From: Sipunculus nudus
Taxonomy: Eukaryota > Annelida > Sipuncula > Golfingiida > Sipunculidae
Assembly (NCBI GenBank): GCA_026874595.1
Contig: CM049320.1
Location: forward strand, 42,790,714 to 42,854,713
DNA: 64,000 nucleotides
Reading direction: 5' to 3'
Part shown: in pieces, positions 52,354 through 63,556 of the stretch
Numbering within the stretch: the first letter of the stretch is position 1
How the letters are laid out: each line of letters begins with the position of its first letter
The notes under the pieces: generated by a model
Seen by the model: the letters and a program-made list of their open reading frames with translations, nothing else
Told to the model about the DNA's origin: nothing
Database searches by the model: none
Translations under genes and position numbers: made by a program

Positions 52354-53091
52354 TTTTTTTAAGTCAAATAGTAAATTTTAGCTCAACTGTAATGTATTGA
52401 TTAGTTTTGAGTGTCTGGCTTAGTGTTTGGCTGCCAGGATGTATCCAAAAATATTGCTTGTTGGTCCTCTATTAACAGGGCACTTTGCATTATAATTCCT
52501 GCGAAAACTCATTTTACAGTCAAACAAGGTTTCCCCTGAAAAGTGTTTGTTTCTCTACACAATACCTAAAAAACAAATTGATCATTACTTAGGAACATTT
52601 ATACATATTCTGAGGCCAAGTAAATGGAATACAGACAAGGATATAAGCCCTCAGCCCTCAAGTCCCAGAGTGAGGTAATAAGGTCATCATGGTGATTTCA
52701 TCATATTGCAGCAACTGTATCACCTTGATGATGTCATATGACAAGGTTTGGCACAGTCACCAGATAGGCTTTCCTGTTTTCAGTAAAACAACACAAGTCC
52801 TCAGGCTGCAAGTGAGCAGTAATTATACTGAAATGTGATATACATTTGAAATTTTTATTATCTATTTATAATCAACAAATTGTCTTCTTGTCAACATATC
52901 AGGAACCATTCAGTAAAAATTAAAAAAGAGTTTGTGAAGATGGGCCAGTACTTAGTTTAAAGAAATGATTTAATGAAATGGGGTGGATATTTTATGTGTC
53001 ATGGATATATAATTCAGACATTGGTGGAGGTGTGTGTCTTATGAGTGCTTTCTAGTTTATGTTGTGATTTTGTATATTATTGATATTGCAG
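52354..53091. other. intron 5, 3' part
   Basis: No repeat family recognised. It ends TATTGATATTGCAG, the acceptor of exon 6. Confidence 0.5.
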
Positions 53092-53221
53092 GACCAGCCG
53101 CGAAAGAAATTACTACCAAAGTCAAAGTTAATCAGAGTACAGAAGCAACAGTGTTCACTGTCCAACCTACAGGACAAGTTGAATCACGTCGCCACGGTAC
53201 CAGATCTGCCAAATTTAATCT
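53092..53221 (+). CDS. TNF receptor superfamily member, exon 6 (juxtamembrane linker)
   Basis: Acceptor GATATTGCAG, donor AATCT|GTAGGT, 130 bp, phase 1 to phase 2. It encodes about 43 residues without cysteine, rich in Lys, Thr, Val and Gln, with one sequon (NQS) and a basic cluster (ESRRHGTR). It lies between the last cysteine repeat and the transmembrane exon, so it is an extracellular stalk; the basic cluster could be a site for proteolytic shedding, which is inference only. Confidence 0.8.
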
Positions 53222-53367
53222 GTAGGTATCACTTCGCAGTTTGAGAACCAGCTGACAAGCATGGTTGTTTACAAAGTGTTTGTTTCTCATGTGCCTATCA
53301 ACAGTTGAATGATTGTTTATTCCTTAATTTTGCAGACATCATTGTACAATTTTTGAAAGACAATTGT

Positions 53368-54180
53368 TTTTTAGCAAACCTGTGAGCTTATGGGATGGTG
53401 CGTCATTGTCTGTCGTATGTCGTGCGTCGTCTGTACTTTAACCATAGCTATCTCAAAAATGGCAGGAGCTAGCATCACCAAATTTTTGCAAATAATCTGT
53501 AATCTGAAAAACTCTATTGAATTTTATTTATTTTTTTTCTAACTGTATTTTCTTAGATTTTATGGGGAAAAAGCTAAAAAGCTATAAAAACCTTCTTCTC
53601 CGAAAATGTCCAGCCAAATTGTCCATTATTTCACAGAAATGATCCCTGGAACAATCTGAAACCATATGACCAAAATGTTTAATATCGCACAGAAATGATC
53701 CTAGACCAGTGCTTTCTGAAGTTTGTTCAAATGGTCTCTGTTCAGTGATTTTGGCTAAGTTATGGGAAACTGAAGTTAGTCATATGCCATAACAGCCCAT
53801 TTTAGCTCAGTGGCTACAAAGATCTTCTTCTCAAAATCCACTTGGCCCAATTCTTAAATCTCACATATTAATTATCCTCAGATGTTGATAATTCAAGTTT
53901 GTTCAAATGGTTTTGGTCCAGTGCTTTTCGGCTGAGTTACAGGAAACTGAACTTAGCCAAGTTGCTGTATCTTCCTATATGAGTTATAAACCTGCGAAAC
54001 GTTTTTCGGCTGATGCCACTGAAGCCAGTTTGTTAAATATTAAACAAGAATAATCCCTACAATAATTCTTATAATAATTGTCATTAATGGTTCCAAATGA
54101 ATGATTTTTGGCTGAATTATAAAGATTGAATTGAGTCATTTTACCATATATGTTAGCTGTGTAGAGCAGATACATCTAGC
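53368..54180 (+). mobile_element. family D-related element, decayed
   Basis: It starts TTTTTTAGCAAACCTGTGAG, as does the element at 63,774, followed by a GTC-rich tract (53,408-53,445) and the phrase ATCTCAAAAATGGCAGGAGC. Core phrases around GTTTGTTCAAATGG recur at about 53,724 and 53,896. I could not find the 3' terminus. Confidence 0.5.
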
Positions 54181-54644
54181 CTGGCACCAGTTTATCAGCA
54201 TCTATTACATCATACCACTAGACATTTAGATTTCAGGTTATCTTTGGTTAATATTGACAAGAAAGTTTTTTTAAAAGCTTTTAAAAAAAATTAGATTTAT
54301 GATTTAAGTTGTTCATCATACCAGGCAATGTTACAATCATGGATATACAGCTCTCTGTGGCTATATAAAGACAACTGTACATGGATTATAAATTATTGGT
54401 ATCCCTACTCAACTTTATTCAAGTATTTTGCATTCAGTATGTATCTGTAATAATTTTACATATATTCCTGATTTCTTTTTTTATAAAAAGTCAGCTGAAA
54501 AGCATTTTGTATTGGGAAAATTAATTTCAAAGTTATTTCAAGTAGGGACCACTTTTGTGTACAGATTGCCAGTGCCTTGATGTTGGTCATTAGCCAAGAT
54601 GATGTCAGTTCTATAAATAGTTTTGGCACAGTGCCAGGATTGGA

Positions 54645-54862
54645 AGAAGTGCAGCCAGGTATAGGTCAAGAGTTCACTCAGTGCAGTAGCTGAATTCTAT
54701 TTATTGCTTTGGCAGACTGCTCACTGCATCAGATTTGGCACCAAAGTTCAGCCTGGATCTATTTATAGCTTTGGCAGACTGTCAACTATGTCAGATTATG
54801 CAACAGGTCAAGAGTTCACTCAGTGCAGCCAGGTACAGGTCAAGAGTTCATTCAGTGCAGTA
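54645..54862. repeat. dispersed short duplications
   Basis: AGGTCAAGAGTTCACTCAGT (or ATTC) occurs three times (about 54,664, 54,807, 54,837), with CCAGGTATAGG/CCAGGTACAGG before two of them; a second phrase GGCAGACTG also recurs. Confidence 0.75.
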
Positions 54863-54939
54863 GCTTGAGGCAGCAATTTGTCACAGTTCACTCGGGCGCA
54901 ACTGCCTTACTCACCTAAGCCTTGTCAGCCCAGTGCATC

Positions 54940-55285
54940 AAACGCTGGGGAAGTTTGATATATTGGCCTGATATTTTGACCTGTGTATGCCTCTTTGATG
55001 GTATTCTCATTTACAAGACAGGTGGTGCCACCTACATTGACTTTTGCAGGGTATGCGCCCGCTTATTTCTACTGAGGAATATGATACATCAGCCTAAAAT
55101 TGGGCATGTTTATACATATCGGGTAGCTTTATAGTGTACAAGACTGGTGGCGCCACCTACAATAAATTTTGCACAGTGTATGTCCCTGCTTATTTCACAG
55201 GAAGGGTTTAACATATCAGTCTAACATTGGGCATATGTATATATCTCTTCGTTGCATACAAGACTGATGGTGCTAGCTACAATCA
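54940..55285 (+). mobile_element. GGTGGCGCCACC core-unit fragment
   Basis: Three units of about 115-120 bp each end in a GGTGGCGCCACC-like palindrome (55,020 degenerate, 55,146 exact, 55,267 degenerate). Belongs to an A/D-type core but carries neither terminus. Confidence 0.5.
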
Positions 55286-56153
55286 TTCTATCTGCCAAAA
55301 CAGAGTTTTGCAGAAACTATGTTTTCAGTTGGACACCGCTGCCGCTGCCACCGCCACATAGATTTCAGACGAACTCCTCTGTAACCACATGTGAACTGCT
55401 GTGCCCTCATTTTTGGCTGACCTCTGACCTTTCTGCTCTGCCCAACGTCCATTTGTGCATCTGTTTCCACACATAAACCCACATATCTCGTTAACCATTT
55501 GACCGATCAGGCTAAAAAATTGCACAAATGTAGCCCTTGGATAGCTTTATAACATACACTAAAATTGGTGGTGCCATCTGCAACCATTTTTGCACAGCGT
55601 CTATCTGTTCATCTACCTTAGGATAAAATCACTCATATCTCGGCAGTGGTTAGACTTATCCACCTGAAATTTAGCAGGTTTATACATCCTTGACAGCTTT
55701 CTTAATTTTATGACAGGTGGCGCCACCTACATTCACATTCACGCTGCAGACATTCAAGCTCAATCCTCGGGAACTATTAGACCAATTGGGCAAAAATATT
55801 GCATGTATAGATCTCACATAGCTCTTTATCATACGCAAAACTTGTGGCGCCACCTGCAACCATTTTTGCACAGCATCCGTCTGTTTGTTAGCCGTGGGAT
55901 AAAATCACTCATATAGAAGTAGTGGTTTGACATATCTGCCTAAAATTTTGCATATGTATACAACTTGAACAGCTTTCTGGATTTTGTGGTAGGTAGCGCA
56001 ACCTACATACACATTTTGGCTGCAGACATCCAGGCTATTATGCAACACACCTCGCTCTATTTCCCCTTGCCACTCAATCCATGCCTCACTTCACCCATCC
56101 CACTCTGATTTTGGCGGATACACGTAGTCTCTTGTTGACTACCCATATTCTAG
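55286..56153 (+). mobile_element. family A HINE-like element in intron 6
   Basis: 5' end decayed (ATCTGCCAAAACAGAG pairing with GTTTTGCAG), GCCGCTGCC tract, core palindromes at 55,718 and 55,846, then TTTGGCGGATAC, a hairpin with mismatches (GTAGTCT/TGACTAC) and CTAG at 56,150-56,153. Shorter than other A copies because it has fewer core units. Confidence 0.65.
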
Positions 56154-56790
56154 TTTTTGTGTTGTGTGCACCCATGCCAAAATTTCAGCAGTGATGTTTG
56201 TAATTGTTTCTTGTTTTAAGTGTTTAGTACTTTCATTGTTCATATACATGTTACACATGTTCTTGAAAAGTAATTGTCCAGCAATGAAGCATTATACCAT
56301 GTGTAATCTCATTGCACAGGTTCACATTAGGCCTGTAGGCCTTGTTTATTGTCATCCACTGTTCTTTCAGAAAAAAATGTGTACCATATATCTCTCAGCA
56401 CCTAGACTCTCCCAAATTTCCAGTTGTAAGCTGACCAGGCATTCAGATATTAAGAAACCCCAATTAACAGCATACAGCGCTACAGATGGCAAGGTTTAAC
56501 CTGTAATATAAACCAATATCACAGTTCTGCCACCCTATATTCTACAAGTCAACAAACACTTCCTCATGACATTGCTGTCTCATATCATTTCCTTAAGCTT
56601 AAATAACCATTCCTGGTACCCATCTCTGTCTGATGATGTAAGTAGGATATGATAATAGAAGAGATCTTGGACAATGGTTGTCAAGTAAAACATTTAATTT
56701 CTTCAACTCACCTGTCCTTGAGACTGTACCTGTCAAAGAACAGTCTACACCTCAAAGAGGAAGTACTTGTTATCTGCAAACAGGCACAAG
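56154..56790. other. intron 6, no feature seen
   Basis: A 111-codon plus-strand ORF at 56,164-56,499 has no recognisable domain and is not supported by splice context. Confidence 0.45.
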
Positions 56791-57440
56791 GTAGAAATCT
56801 ACTAGTCAGTTAGCTTAACCATTAGGTACTATTGTACATAATTTGTACTCAAGATGGTACAAATCTACTGATCATTTAGCTTAACCATAAGATACCATGG
56901 TACACAAGTTGTACACAAGATGGTACAAATCTACTAATCAGTTAGCTTAACCATAAGATATTATGGTACACAAGTTTTAAACAAAATAGTACAAATCTAC
57001 TAATCAGTTAGCTTAACCATAAGATACCATGGTACACAAGTTGTACACAAGATGGTACAAATCTACTGATCAGTTAGCTTAACCATGAGATATCATGGTA
57101 CACAAGTTGTACACAATATGGTACAAATCTACTAATCAGTTAGCCTAACTATAAGATACCATGGTACACAAGTTGTACACAAGATAGTACAAATCTGCTA
57201 ATTAGTTAGCTTAACTATAAGATACTATGGTACATAATTTGTACACAAGATGCTACAAATCTACTGATCATTTAGCTTAACCAAAAGATACCATGGTACA
57301 CAAGTTGTACACTAGATGGTACAAATCTTCTTATCAGTTATTTTAACCATAAGATACCATGGTACACAAGTTGTACACAAGATGGTACAAATCTTCTAAT
57401 CAGTTATCTTAACCATAAGATACTATATGGTTCATAAGTT
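56791..57440. repeat. 66-bp minisatellite, about ten copies
   Basis: GTACAAATCTACT recurs at exact 66-bp steps (56,857, 56,923, 56,989 and on). Each unit contains the inverted repeat GTACA-CAAGT-TGTAC and the phrase TTAGCTTAACCATAAGATA. It ends about 200 bp before exon 7 and does not include a splice site. Confidence 0.9.
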
Positions 57441-57644
57441 GCAGTCATAATCCTCCCAGGCACCAGAGTGGTTATATTTAACATTGATTCATGATCAGTT
57501 AAAAAAATATTTTGTTTACAAACATGAGGTGAGAAAATGAAATTATTAGAAAGAATATAATCCAATCTTCAATGAATCTACTTTCTATGAACTTAATGTG
57601 CCGGTACGGTTACAGTTGATATACCTGTATGTTTCTATTTGCAG

Positions 57645-57838
57645 GCCTCTTTTGATAGGAATACCTGTCGGATGCACCATCATATTGCTGGTGCTGGTTT
57701 TGGTGCCATGTTTTGTTTTACGGGGCTGTCGTTTGAAGAACTCTTATTCAGACAATGAGTCCTGTGAGTCACTGAGTGGCAAATATACATATAAAGGAAA
57801 AGACAAATACATCACAGAACCCAGGGAGGAACACCAGA
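57645..57838 (+). CDS. TNF receptor superfamily member, exon 7 (transmembrane helix and start of tail)
   Basis: Acceptor TTCTATTTGCAG, donor CACCAGA|GTAAGT, 194 bp, phase 2 to phase 1. The first ~24 residues are one hydrophobic helix (LLIGIPVG, then IILLVLVLVPCFVL) followed by LRGCRLKN, a positive-inside stop-transfer flank. With the upstream signal peptide this gives a type I topology. The tail start is polar and rich in Ser, Tyr, Lys and Glu; TEPREEHQ contains P-x-E-E, which agrees with the loose TRAF-binding consensus (P/S/A/T)-x-(Q/E)-E, but a four-residue match is weak. If the intron were retained the frame stays open for 13 more codons to a stop at 57,877-57,879. Confidence 0.88.
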
Positions 57839-58722
57839 GTAAGTCACAGTATATAAAAAAACCCTGTGCAGTAAATTAAATTTTACAGATAAGAAAGAAT
57901 ACAAGAGGTAACTAGTGACAAGACACTTTATGAATGTAAAATATCCTGGGTACCAAATATGAACATTAACAGGAGTATGTCAGTACAATATTAAAGCAGT
58001 GCAGTTTGTCATGCATTTATGCAGGCTTGTTATTTATATCTAAGTGATTGAATACAATTTTTTTAGGTTGCATAAAAAATATTCTTTGATTACTGATTAA
58101 CTGAATATTTTTCTTCATGGAAATAACTGTTAAAAGAGAACACTGCTGTAAGCCCCATGCCTTCTGTATGTTAGCAGGTTGACCTGACATAACATTATAT
58201 CTTCTGAAGTGATTAATGTCCATCACTAATTATAATTTAATGATCAGTTACATAACAGCTTTGTAAGTTAAGGTCTATATTTTTAACATTACAGATTTAT
58301 ATTTAATGCTTAAAATAATATTATGGCATTGAGAGTTTTATATTAATGTTAACATAAGTATCAGCTGTGTAACTTTAACATTAGTATCATAATTAATATT
58401 ATTTAATGCTCACACTGGTTATATCAGGGCAGTGTAAGTTAATGCTAATATTAGTAACTTTGCAGAAATATAACAATACAGCTTTGTTAGTTTATGTGAG
58501 CATTAGTTGTATTACAGCAGTTTTATAAAATGTGAGGGTTAATGAAATTACAGCAAAATAAAATAATGCTGACATTAGACAAAAATAGGGCAATATATGC
58601 TAACACTAACATCAGTAACATTACAGAATAATGCAAGTTAAAGCTAATATTCCTAGATATGTCTTGCTTTGTTGTAAATGTACTAGTATGAGAAATACAC
58701 TTTCTTTCACCCTAAATTTCAG
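57839..58722. other. intron 7, AT-rich
   Basis: Contains loosely repeated AGTTAATGCTAATATTAGTA-like phrases between 58,250 and 58,650 but no clear unit. Ends CCTAAATTTCAG. Confidence 0.55.
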
Positions 58723-58857
58723 ATAAAATAAACGACAAGTTGGACAGTATATCAGATGTTAAGGGGTACCACTTAGCAGTCAAAGAAGCTGTCAACAGAC
58801 AGGAGTCCTGTGACAGCGGGTATGAGGCCTACACCAGAGCAGACAAAGCAGGGCAAG
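58723..58857 (+). CDS. TNF receptor superfamily member, exon 8 (cytoplasmic tail)
   Basis: Acceptor CTAAATTTCAG, donor GGGCAAG|GTGAGT, 135 bp, phase 1 to phase 1. It encodes 45 polar residues including DKLDSISDV and RQESCDSGYEAY; no domain is recognised. The last nine bases (CAGGGCAAG) and the donor are repeated about 73 times in the intron that follows. Being symmetrical, the exon can be skipped without changing frame. Confidence 0.85.
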
Positions 58858-61800
58858 GTGAGTATCTCATAACAACATAACAGGGCAAGGTGAGTTACCA
58901 ACATCTGTCATCTCATAACAACTAGAAAAGGGCAAGGTGAGTTACCAACATCTGTCATCTCATAACAACATAACAGGGCAAGATGAGTAACCAACATCTG
59001 TCATCTCATAACAACATAACAGGGCAAGGTGAGTTACCAACATCTGTCATCTCATAACAACATAACAGGGCAAGGTGAGTTACCAACATCTGTCATCTCA
59101 TAACAACATAACAGGGCAAGGTGAGTTACCAACATCTATGATCTCATAACAACATTACAGGGCAAGGTGAGTTACCAACATCCATGATCTCATAACAACA
59201 TAACAGGGCAAGGTGAGTTACCAACATCTGTCATCTCATAACAACATAACAGGGCAAGGTGAGTTACCAACATATGACCTCATAACAACAAAACAGGGCA
59301 ACATGAGTTACCAACATCTGTCATCTCATAACAACATAACAGGGCAAGGTTAGTTACCAACATCTGTGAATTCATAACAACATAACAGGGCAAGGTGAGT
59401 TACCAACATCTGTCATCTCATAACAACATAACAGGGCAACATGAGTTACCAACATCTGTCATCTCATAACAACATAACAGGGCAACATGAGTTACCAACA
59501 TCTGTCATCTCATAACAACATAACAGGGCAAGGTTAGTTACCAACATCTGTGAATTCATAACAACATAACAGGGCAAGGTGAGCTACCAACATCTATGAC
59601 CTCATAACAGCATAACAGGGCAAGGTGAGTTACCAACATCTGTCATCTCATAACAACATAACAGGGCAACATGAGTTACCAACATCTGTCATCCCATAAC
59701 AACATAACAGGACAAGGTGAGTTACCAACATCTGTCTTCTCATAACAACATAACAGGGCAATGTGAGTTACCAGCATCTATGATCTCATAACAACATAAC
59801 AGGGCAAGGTGAGTTACCAACATCTATGATCTCATAACAAAATAACAGAGCAAGGTGAGTTACCAACATCTGTCATCTCATAACAACATAACAGGGCAAC
59901 ATGAGTTACCAACATCTGTCATCTCATAACAACATAACAGGGCAAGGTGAGTTACCAACATCTGTTATCTCATAACAACATAACAGGGCAAGGTGAGTTA
60001 CCAACATCTATGATCTCATAACAACATAACAGGGCAAGGTGAGTTACAAACATCTGTGATCTCATTACAACATAACAGGGCAAGGTGAGTTACCAACATC
60101 TATGATCATCATAACAACATGACAGGGCAAGGTGAGCTACCAACATCTATGACCTCATAACAGCATAACAGGGCAAGGTGAGTTACCAACATCTGTCATC
60201 TCATAACAACATAACAGGGCAACATGAGTTACCAACATCTGTCATCCCATAACAACATAACAGGACAAGGTGAGTTACCAACATCTGTCTTCTCATAACA
60301 ACATAACAGGGCAAGGTGAGTTACCAGCATCTATGATCTCATAACAACATAACAGGGCAAGGTGAGTTACCAACATCTATGATCTCATAACAAAATAACA
60401 GGGCAAGGTGAGTTACCAACATCTGTCATCTCATAAAAACATAACAGGGCAAGGTGAGTTACCAACATCTGTCATCTCATAACAACACAACAGGGCAAGG
60501 TGAGTTACCAACATCTGTGACCTCATAACAACACAACAAGGCAACATGAGTTACCAACATCTATGATCTCATAACAACATTACAGGGCAAGGTGAGTTAC
60601 CAACATATGACCTCATAACAACAAAACAGGGCAAGGTGAGTTACCAACATCTGTGACCTCATAACAACACAACAAGGCAACATGAGTTACCAACATCTAT
60701 GATCTCATAACAACATTACAGGGCAAGGTGAGTTACCAACATATGACCTCATAACAACACAACAAGGCAACATGAGTTACCAACATCCATGATCTCATAA
60801 TAACATAACAGGGCAAGGTGAGTTACCAACATCTGTCATCTCATAACAACACAACAGGGCAAGGTGAGTTACCAACATCTGTGACCTCATAACAACACAA
60901 CAAGGCAACATGAGTTACCAACATCCATGATCTCATAACAACATAACAGGGCAAGGTGAGTTACCAACATCCATGATCTCATAACAACATAACAGGGCAA
61001 GGTGAGTTACCAACATCTATGATCATCATAACAACATGACAGGGCAAGGTGAGTTACAAACATCTGTGATCTCATAACAACATAACAGAGCAACATGAGT
61101 TACCAACATCTGTCATCTCATAACAACACAACAGGGCAACATGAGTTACCAACATCTGTGACCTCATAACAACATAACAGGGCAACATGAGTTACCAACA
61201 TCTGTCATCTCATAACAACATAACAGGGCAAGGTTAGTTACCAACATCTGTCATCTCATAACAACATAACAGGGCAACATGAGTTACCAACATCTGTGAT
61301 TTCATAACAACATAACAGGGCAAGATGAGTTACCAACATCTGTCATCTCATAACAAAATAACAGGGCAAGGTGAGTTACCAACATCTATGATCTCATAAC
61401 AACATAACAGGGCAAGGTGAGTTACCAACATCTGTGATCTCATAACAACATAACAGGGCAAGGTGAGTTACCAACATCTATGATCATCATAACAACATAA
61501 CAGGGCAAGGTGAGCTACCAACATCTATGACCTTATAACAGCATAACAGGGCAACATGAGTTACCAACATCTGTCATCTCATAACAACATAACAGGGCAA
61601 GGTGAGTTACCAACATCTGTCATCTCATAACAACATAACAGGGCAACACGAGTTACCAACATCTGTCATCTCATAACATAACAGGGCAAGGTGAGTTACC
61701 AACATCTATGATCTCATAACAACATAACAGGGCAAGGTGAGTTACCAACATCTATGATCTCATAACAACATAACAGGGCAAGGTGAGTTACCAACATCTG

Positions 61801-62215
61801 TGATCATCATAACAACATAACAGGGCAAGGTGAGTTACCAACATCTGTGACCTCATAACAACATAACAGGGCAACATGAGTTACCAACATCCATGATCTC
61901 ATAACAACACAACAGGGCAAGGTGAGTTACCAACATCTGTGACCTCATAACAACACAACAAGGCAACATGAGTTACCAACATCCATGATCTCATAACAAC
62001 ATAACAGGGCAAGGTGAGTTACCAACATCTGTGATTTCATAACAACATAACAGGGCAAGATGAGTTACCAACATTTGTGATTTCATAACATCATGACAGG
62101 GCAAGGTTAGTTACCAACATCTGTGACCTCATAACAACATAACAGGGCAAGGTTAGTTACCAACATCTGTGACCTCATAACAACATAACAGGGCAAGGTT
62201 AGTTATCAACATCTG
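58849..62215 (+). repeat. 46-bp minisatellite carrying the exon 8 splice donor
   Basis: Unit: CAGGGCAAGGTGAGTTACC, AACATCTGTCATCTC, ATAACAACATAA, about 46 bp, some 73 copies over 3.37 kb. The first unit is the real boundary. By eye about 45 intronic units keep CAAG|GTGAG, about six have CAAG|GTTAG, and about twenty have CAACATGAG or CAAGATGAG, in which the GT is destroyed. The variants are interspersed in recurring blocks, so multi-unit higher-order duplication has taken place. Confidence 0.92.
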
Positions 62216-62890
62216 TTATATCATAACAGCAACCATATAGAAAAGGTACAAATATAACATACACGTCATCTCACTAACACATGTAGACAAGTTACAAATA
62301 TAATATACATGTCATCTCACTAACAAATAACAACACATAGACAAGTTACAAATATAACATACACTAAGACATAACAACACATGTAGACAAGTTACAAATA
62401 TAACATACACTAAAACATAACAACACATGTAGACAGGTTACAAATGTAACATACACAAATACACAACAGCATATGTTGACAAGTTACAAGTATAACATAT
62501 ACATGTGATCTCACTTACACATAACAACACATGTTGACAAGTTATGAATATAATGTACACTAATACACATAACAACACATGTAGACAAGTTACAATTATA
62601 ACATACACAAATACACAACAGCATATGTTGACAAGTTACAAGTATAACATATACATGTGATCTCACTAACACATAACAACACATGCTGACAAGTTATGAA
62701 TATAACGTACACTAATACACATAACAACACATGTACACAAGTTACAAATATAACATACACTAATACACAACAGCACATGGTGACAAGTGAAAGTATAACA
62801 TATACATGTGAAATCACCAACACGTAACAACACATTTGGACAATTTACAAGTATAACATATACATGTGTTCTCACTGAGGCATAACAATG
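62216..62890. repeat. 48-60-bp minisatellite abutting the 46-bp array
   Basis: About twelve units built on ACAAGTTACAAATATAACAT and AACAACACATGTAGAC; two unit lengths alternate because some include CATGTGATCTCACTAACACA. The shared ATAACAACA word and direct adjacency suggest it derives from the 46-bp array or the same founder. Confidence 0.85.
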
Positions 62891-62995
62891 ATACATGTAG
62901 ACATATTTTATACATGCATGTGAACACCACAAGTAGGCATGTTTTTCAGCACATAATTTACCCTAAAATATTTATAATATACCTATATATATATA

Positions 62996-63272
62996 GGTAT
63001 GGTTCTCAGGCACCGCCCGCATCAATTTTAACCCCCTCGCATAAAACTTTTTTCATTTTGATTTTCATCTTTCAAGAAAATAAAATAATACAATTTCGAT
63101 ACGATTTCCTTTTATATGTAGTGCCTTAACCTGTTTAGCAAGAAGAAACCTGTCATTTTCATGCTTTTCCCAGATCAAATGACATTTTTATCGAAACTTA
63201 CAAAAAAAGTCAAAAATAAAATAGTGCCCGCCCGCATTGATTTCTGAAAAAAAAGTGCCTGAGAACCATACC
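62996..63272. mobile_element. MITE-like element, 18-bp terminal inverted repeats
   Basis: GGTATGGTTCTCAGGCAC at 62,996-63,013 is the exact reverse complement of 63,255-63,272. The 277-bp element also holds a subterminal direct repeat CGCCCGCAT on both sides. Flanks are TATA and CTTTTAT, with no obvious target duplication. Superfamily unknown. Confidence 0.75.
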
Positions 63273-63403
63273 CTTTTATTTTATTGGCCTTATGGTCAGA
63301 GGTTTAGAGGTTTATTTGGCTTTCTATCATCTCCTTTGTATTATTTCTAGATCTACATGTTTCAATGAATGCTTGAAAAAATTTTACTTGGTTTCAATTT
63401 TAG

Positions 63404-63556
63404 TTGATGAAAAGCTAAAAGAGAGTGGGAGAGTGGAAGCCAGTACTCCTGATGACGACCTGGAGGTTGATGACACAGAGTCTGTCTACCTGGATGACAC
63501 GTCACAGACAGAGAGCTTAAGTGACCTCACAGGGATACAACAGGAGCTGCCAGCAG
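63404..63556 (+). CDS. TNF receptor superfamily member, exon 9 (acidic cytoplasmic tail), gene continues beyond window
   Basis: Acceptor GGTTTCAATTTTAG, donor CCAGCAG|GTCAGG, 153 bp, phase 1 to phase 1. The 51 residues are strongly acidic (STPDDDLEVDDTESVYLDD) and rich in Ser/Thr, with casein-kinase-like S/T-x-x-D/E patterns. No death domain is visible; if one exists it lies in exons beyond 64,000. The ORF stays open past the donor to 63,703, which would give an alternative C-terminus if the intron were retained. Confidence 0.82.

Noticed and set aside
56164-56499. 111-codon plus-strand ORF in intron 6
   Set aside because: No domain recognised, it starts in the tail flank of a family A element, and no acceptor or donor in frame links it to the receptor.
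58858-62215. CRISPR-like array
   Set aside because: Units are contiguous 46-mers with no unique spacers, and the context is a eukaryotic intron.
62596-62932. Minus-strand Cys/Val-rich ORFs that look membrane-like
   Set aside because: They are translations of the 48-60-bp minisatellite; repeated words in several frames show there is no selection on protein.
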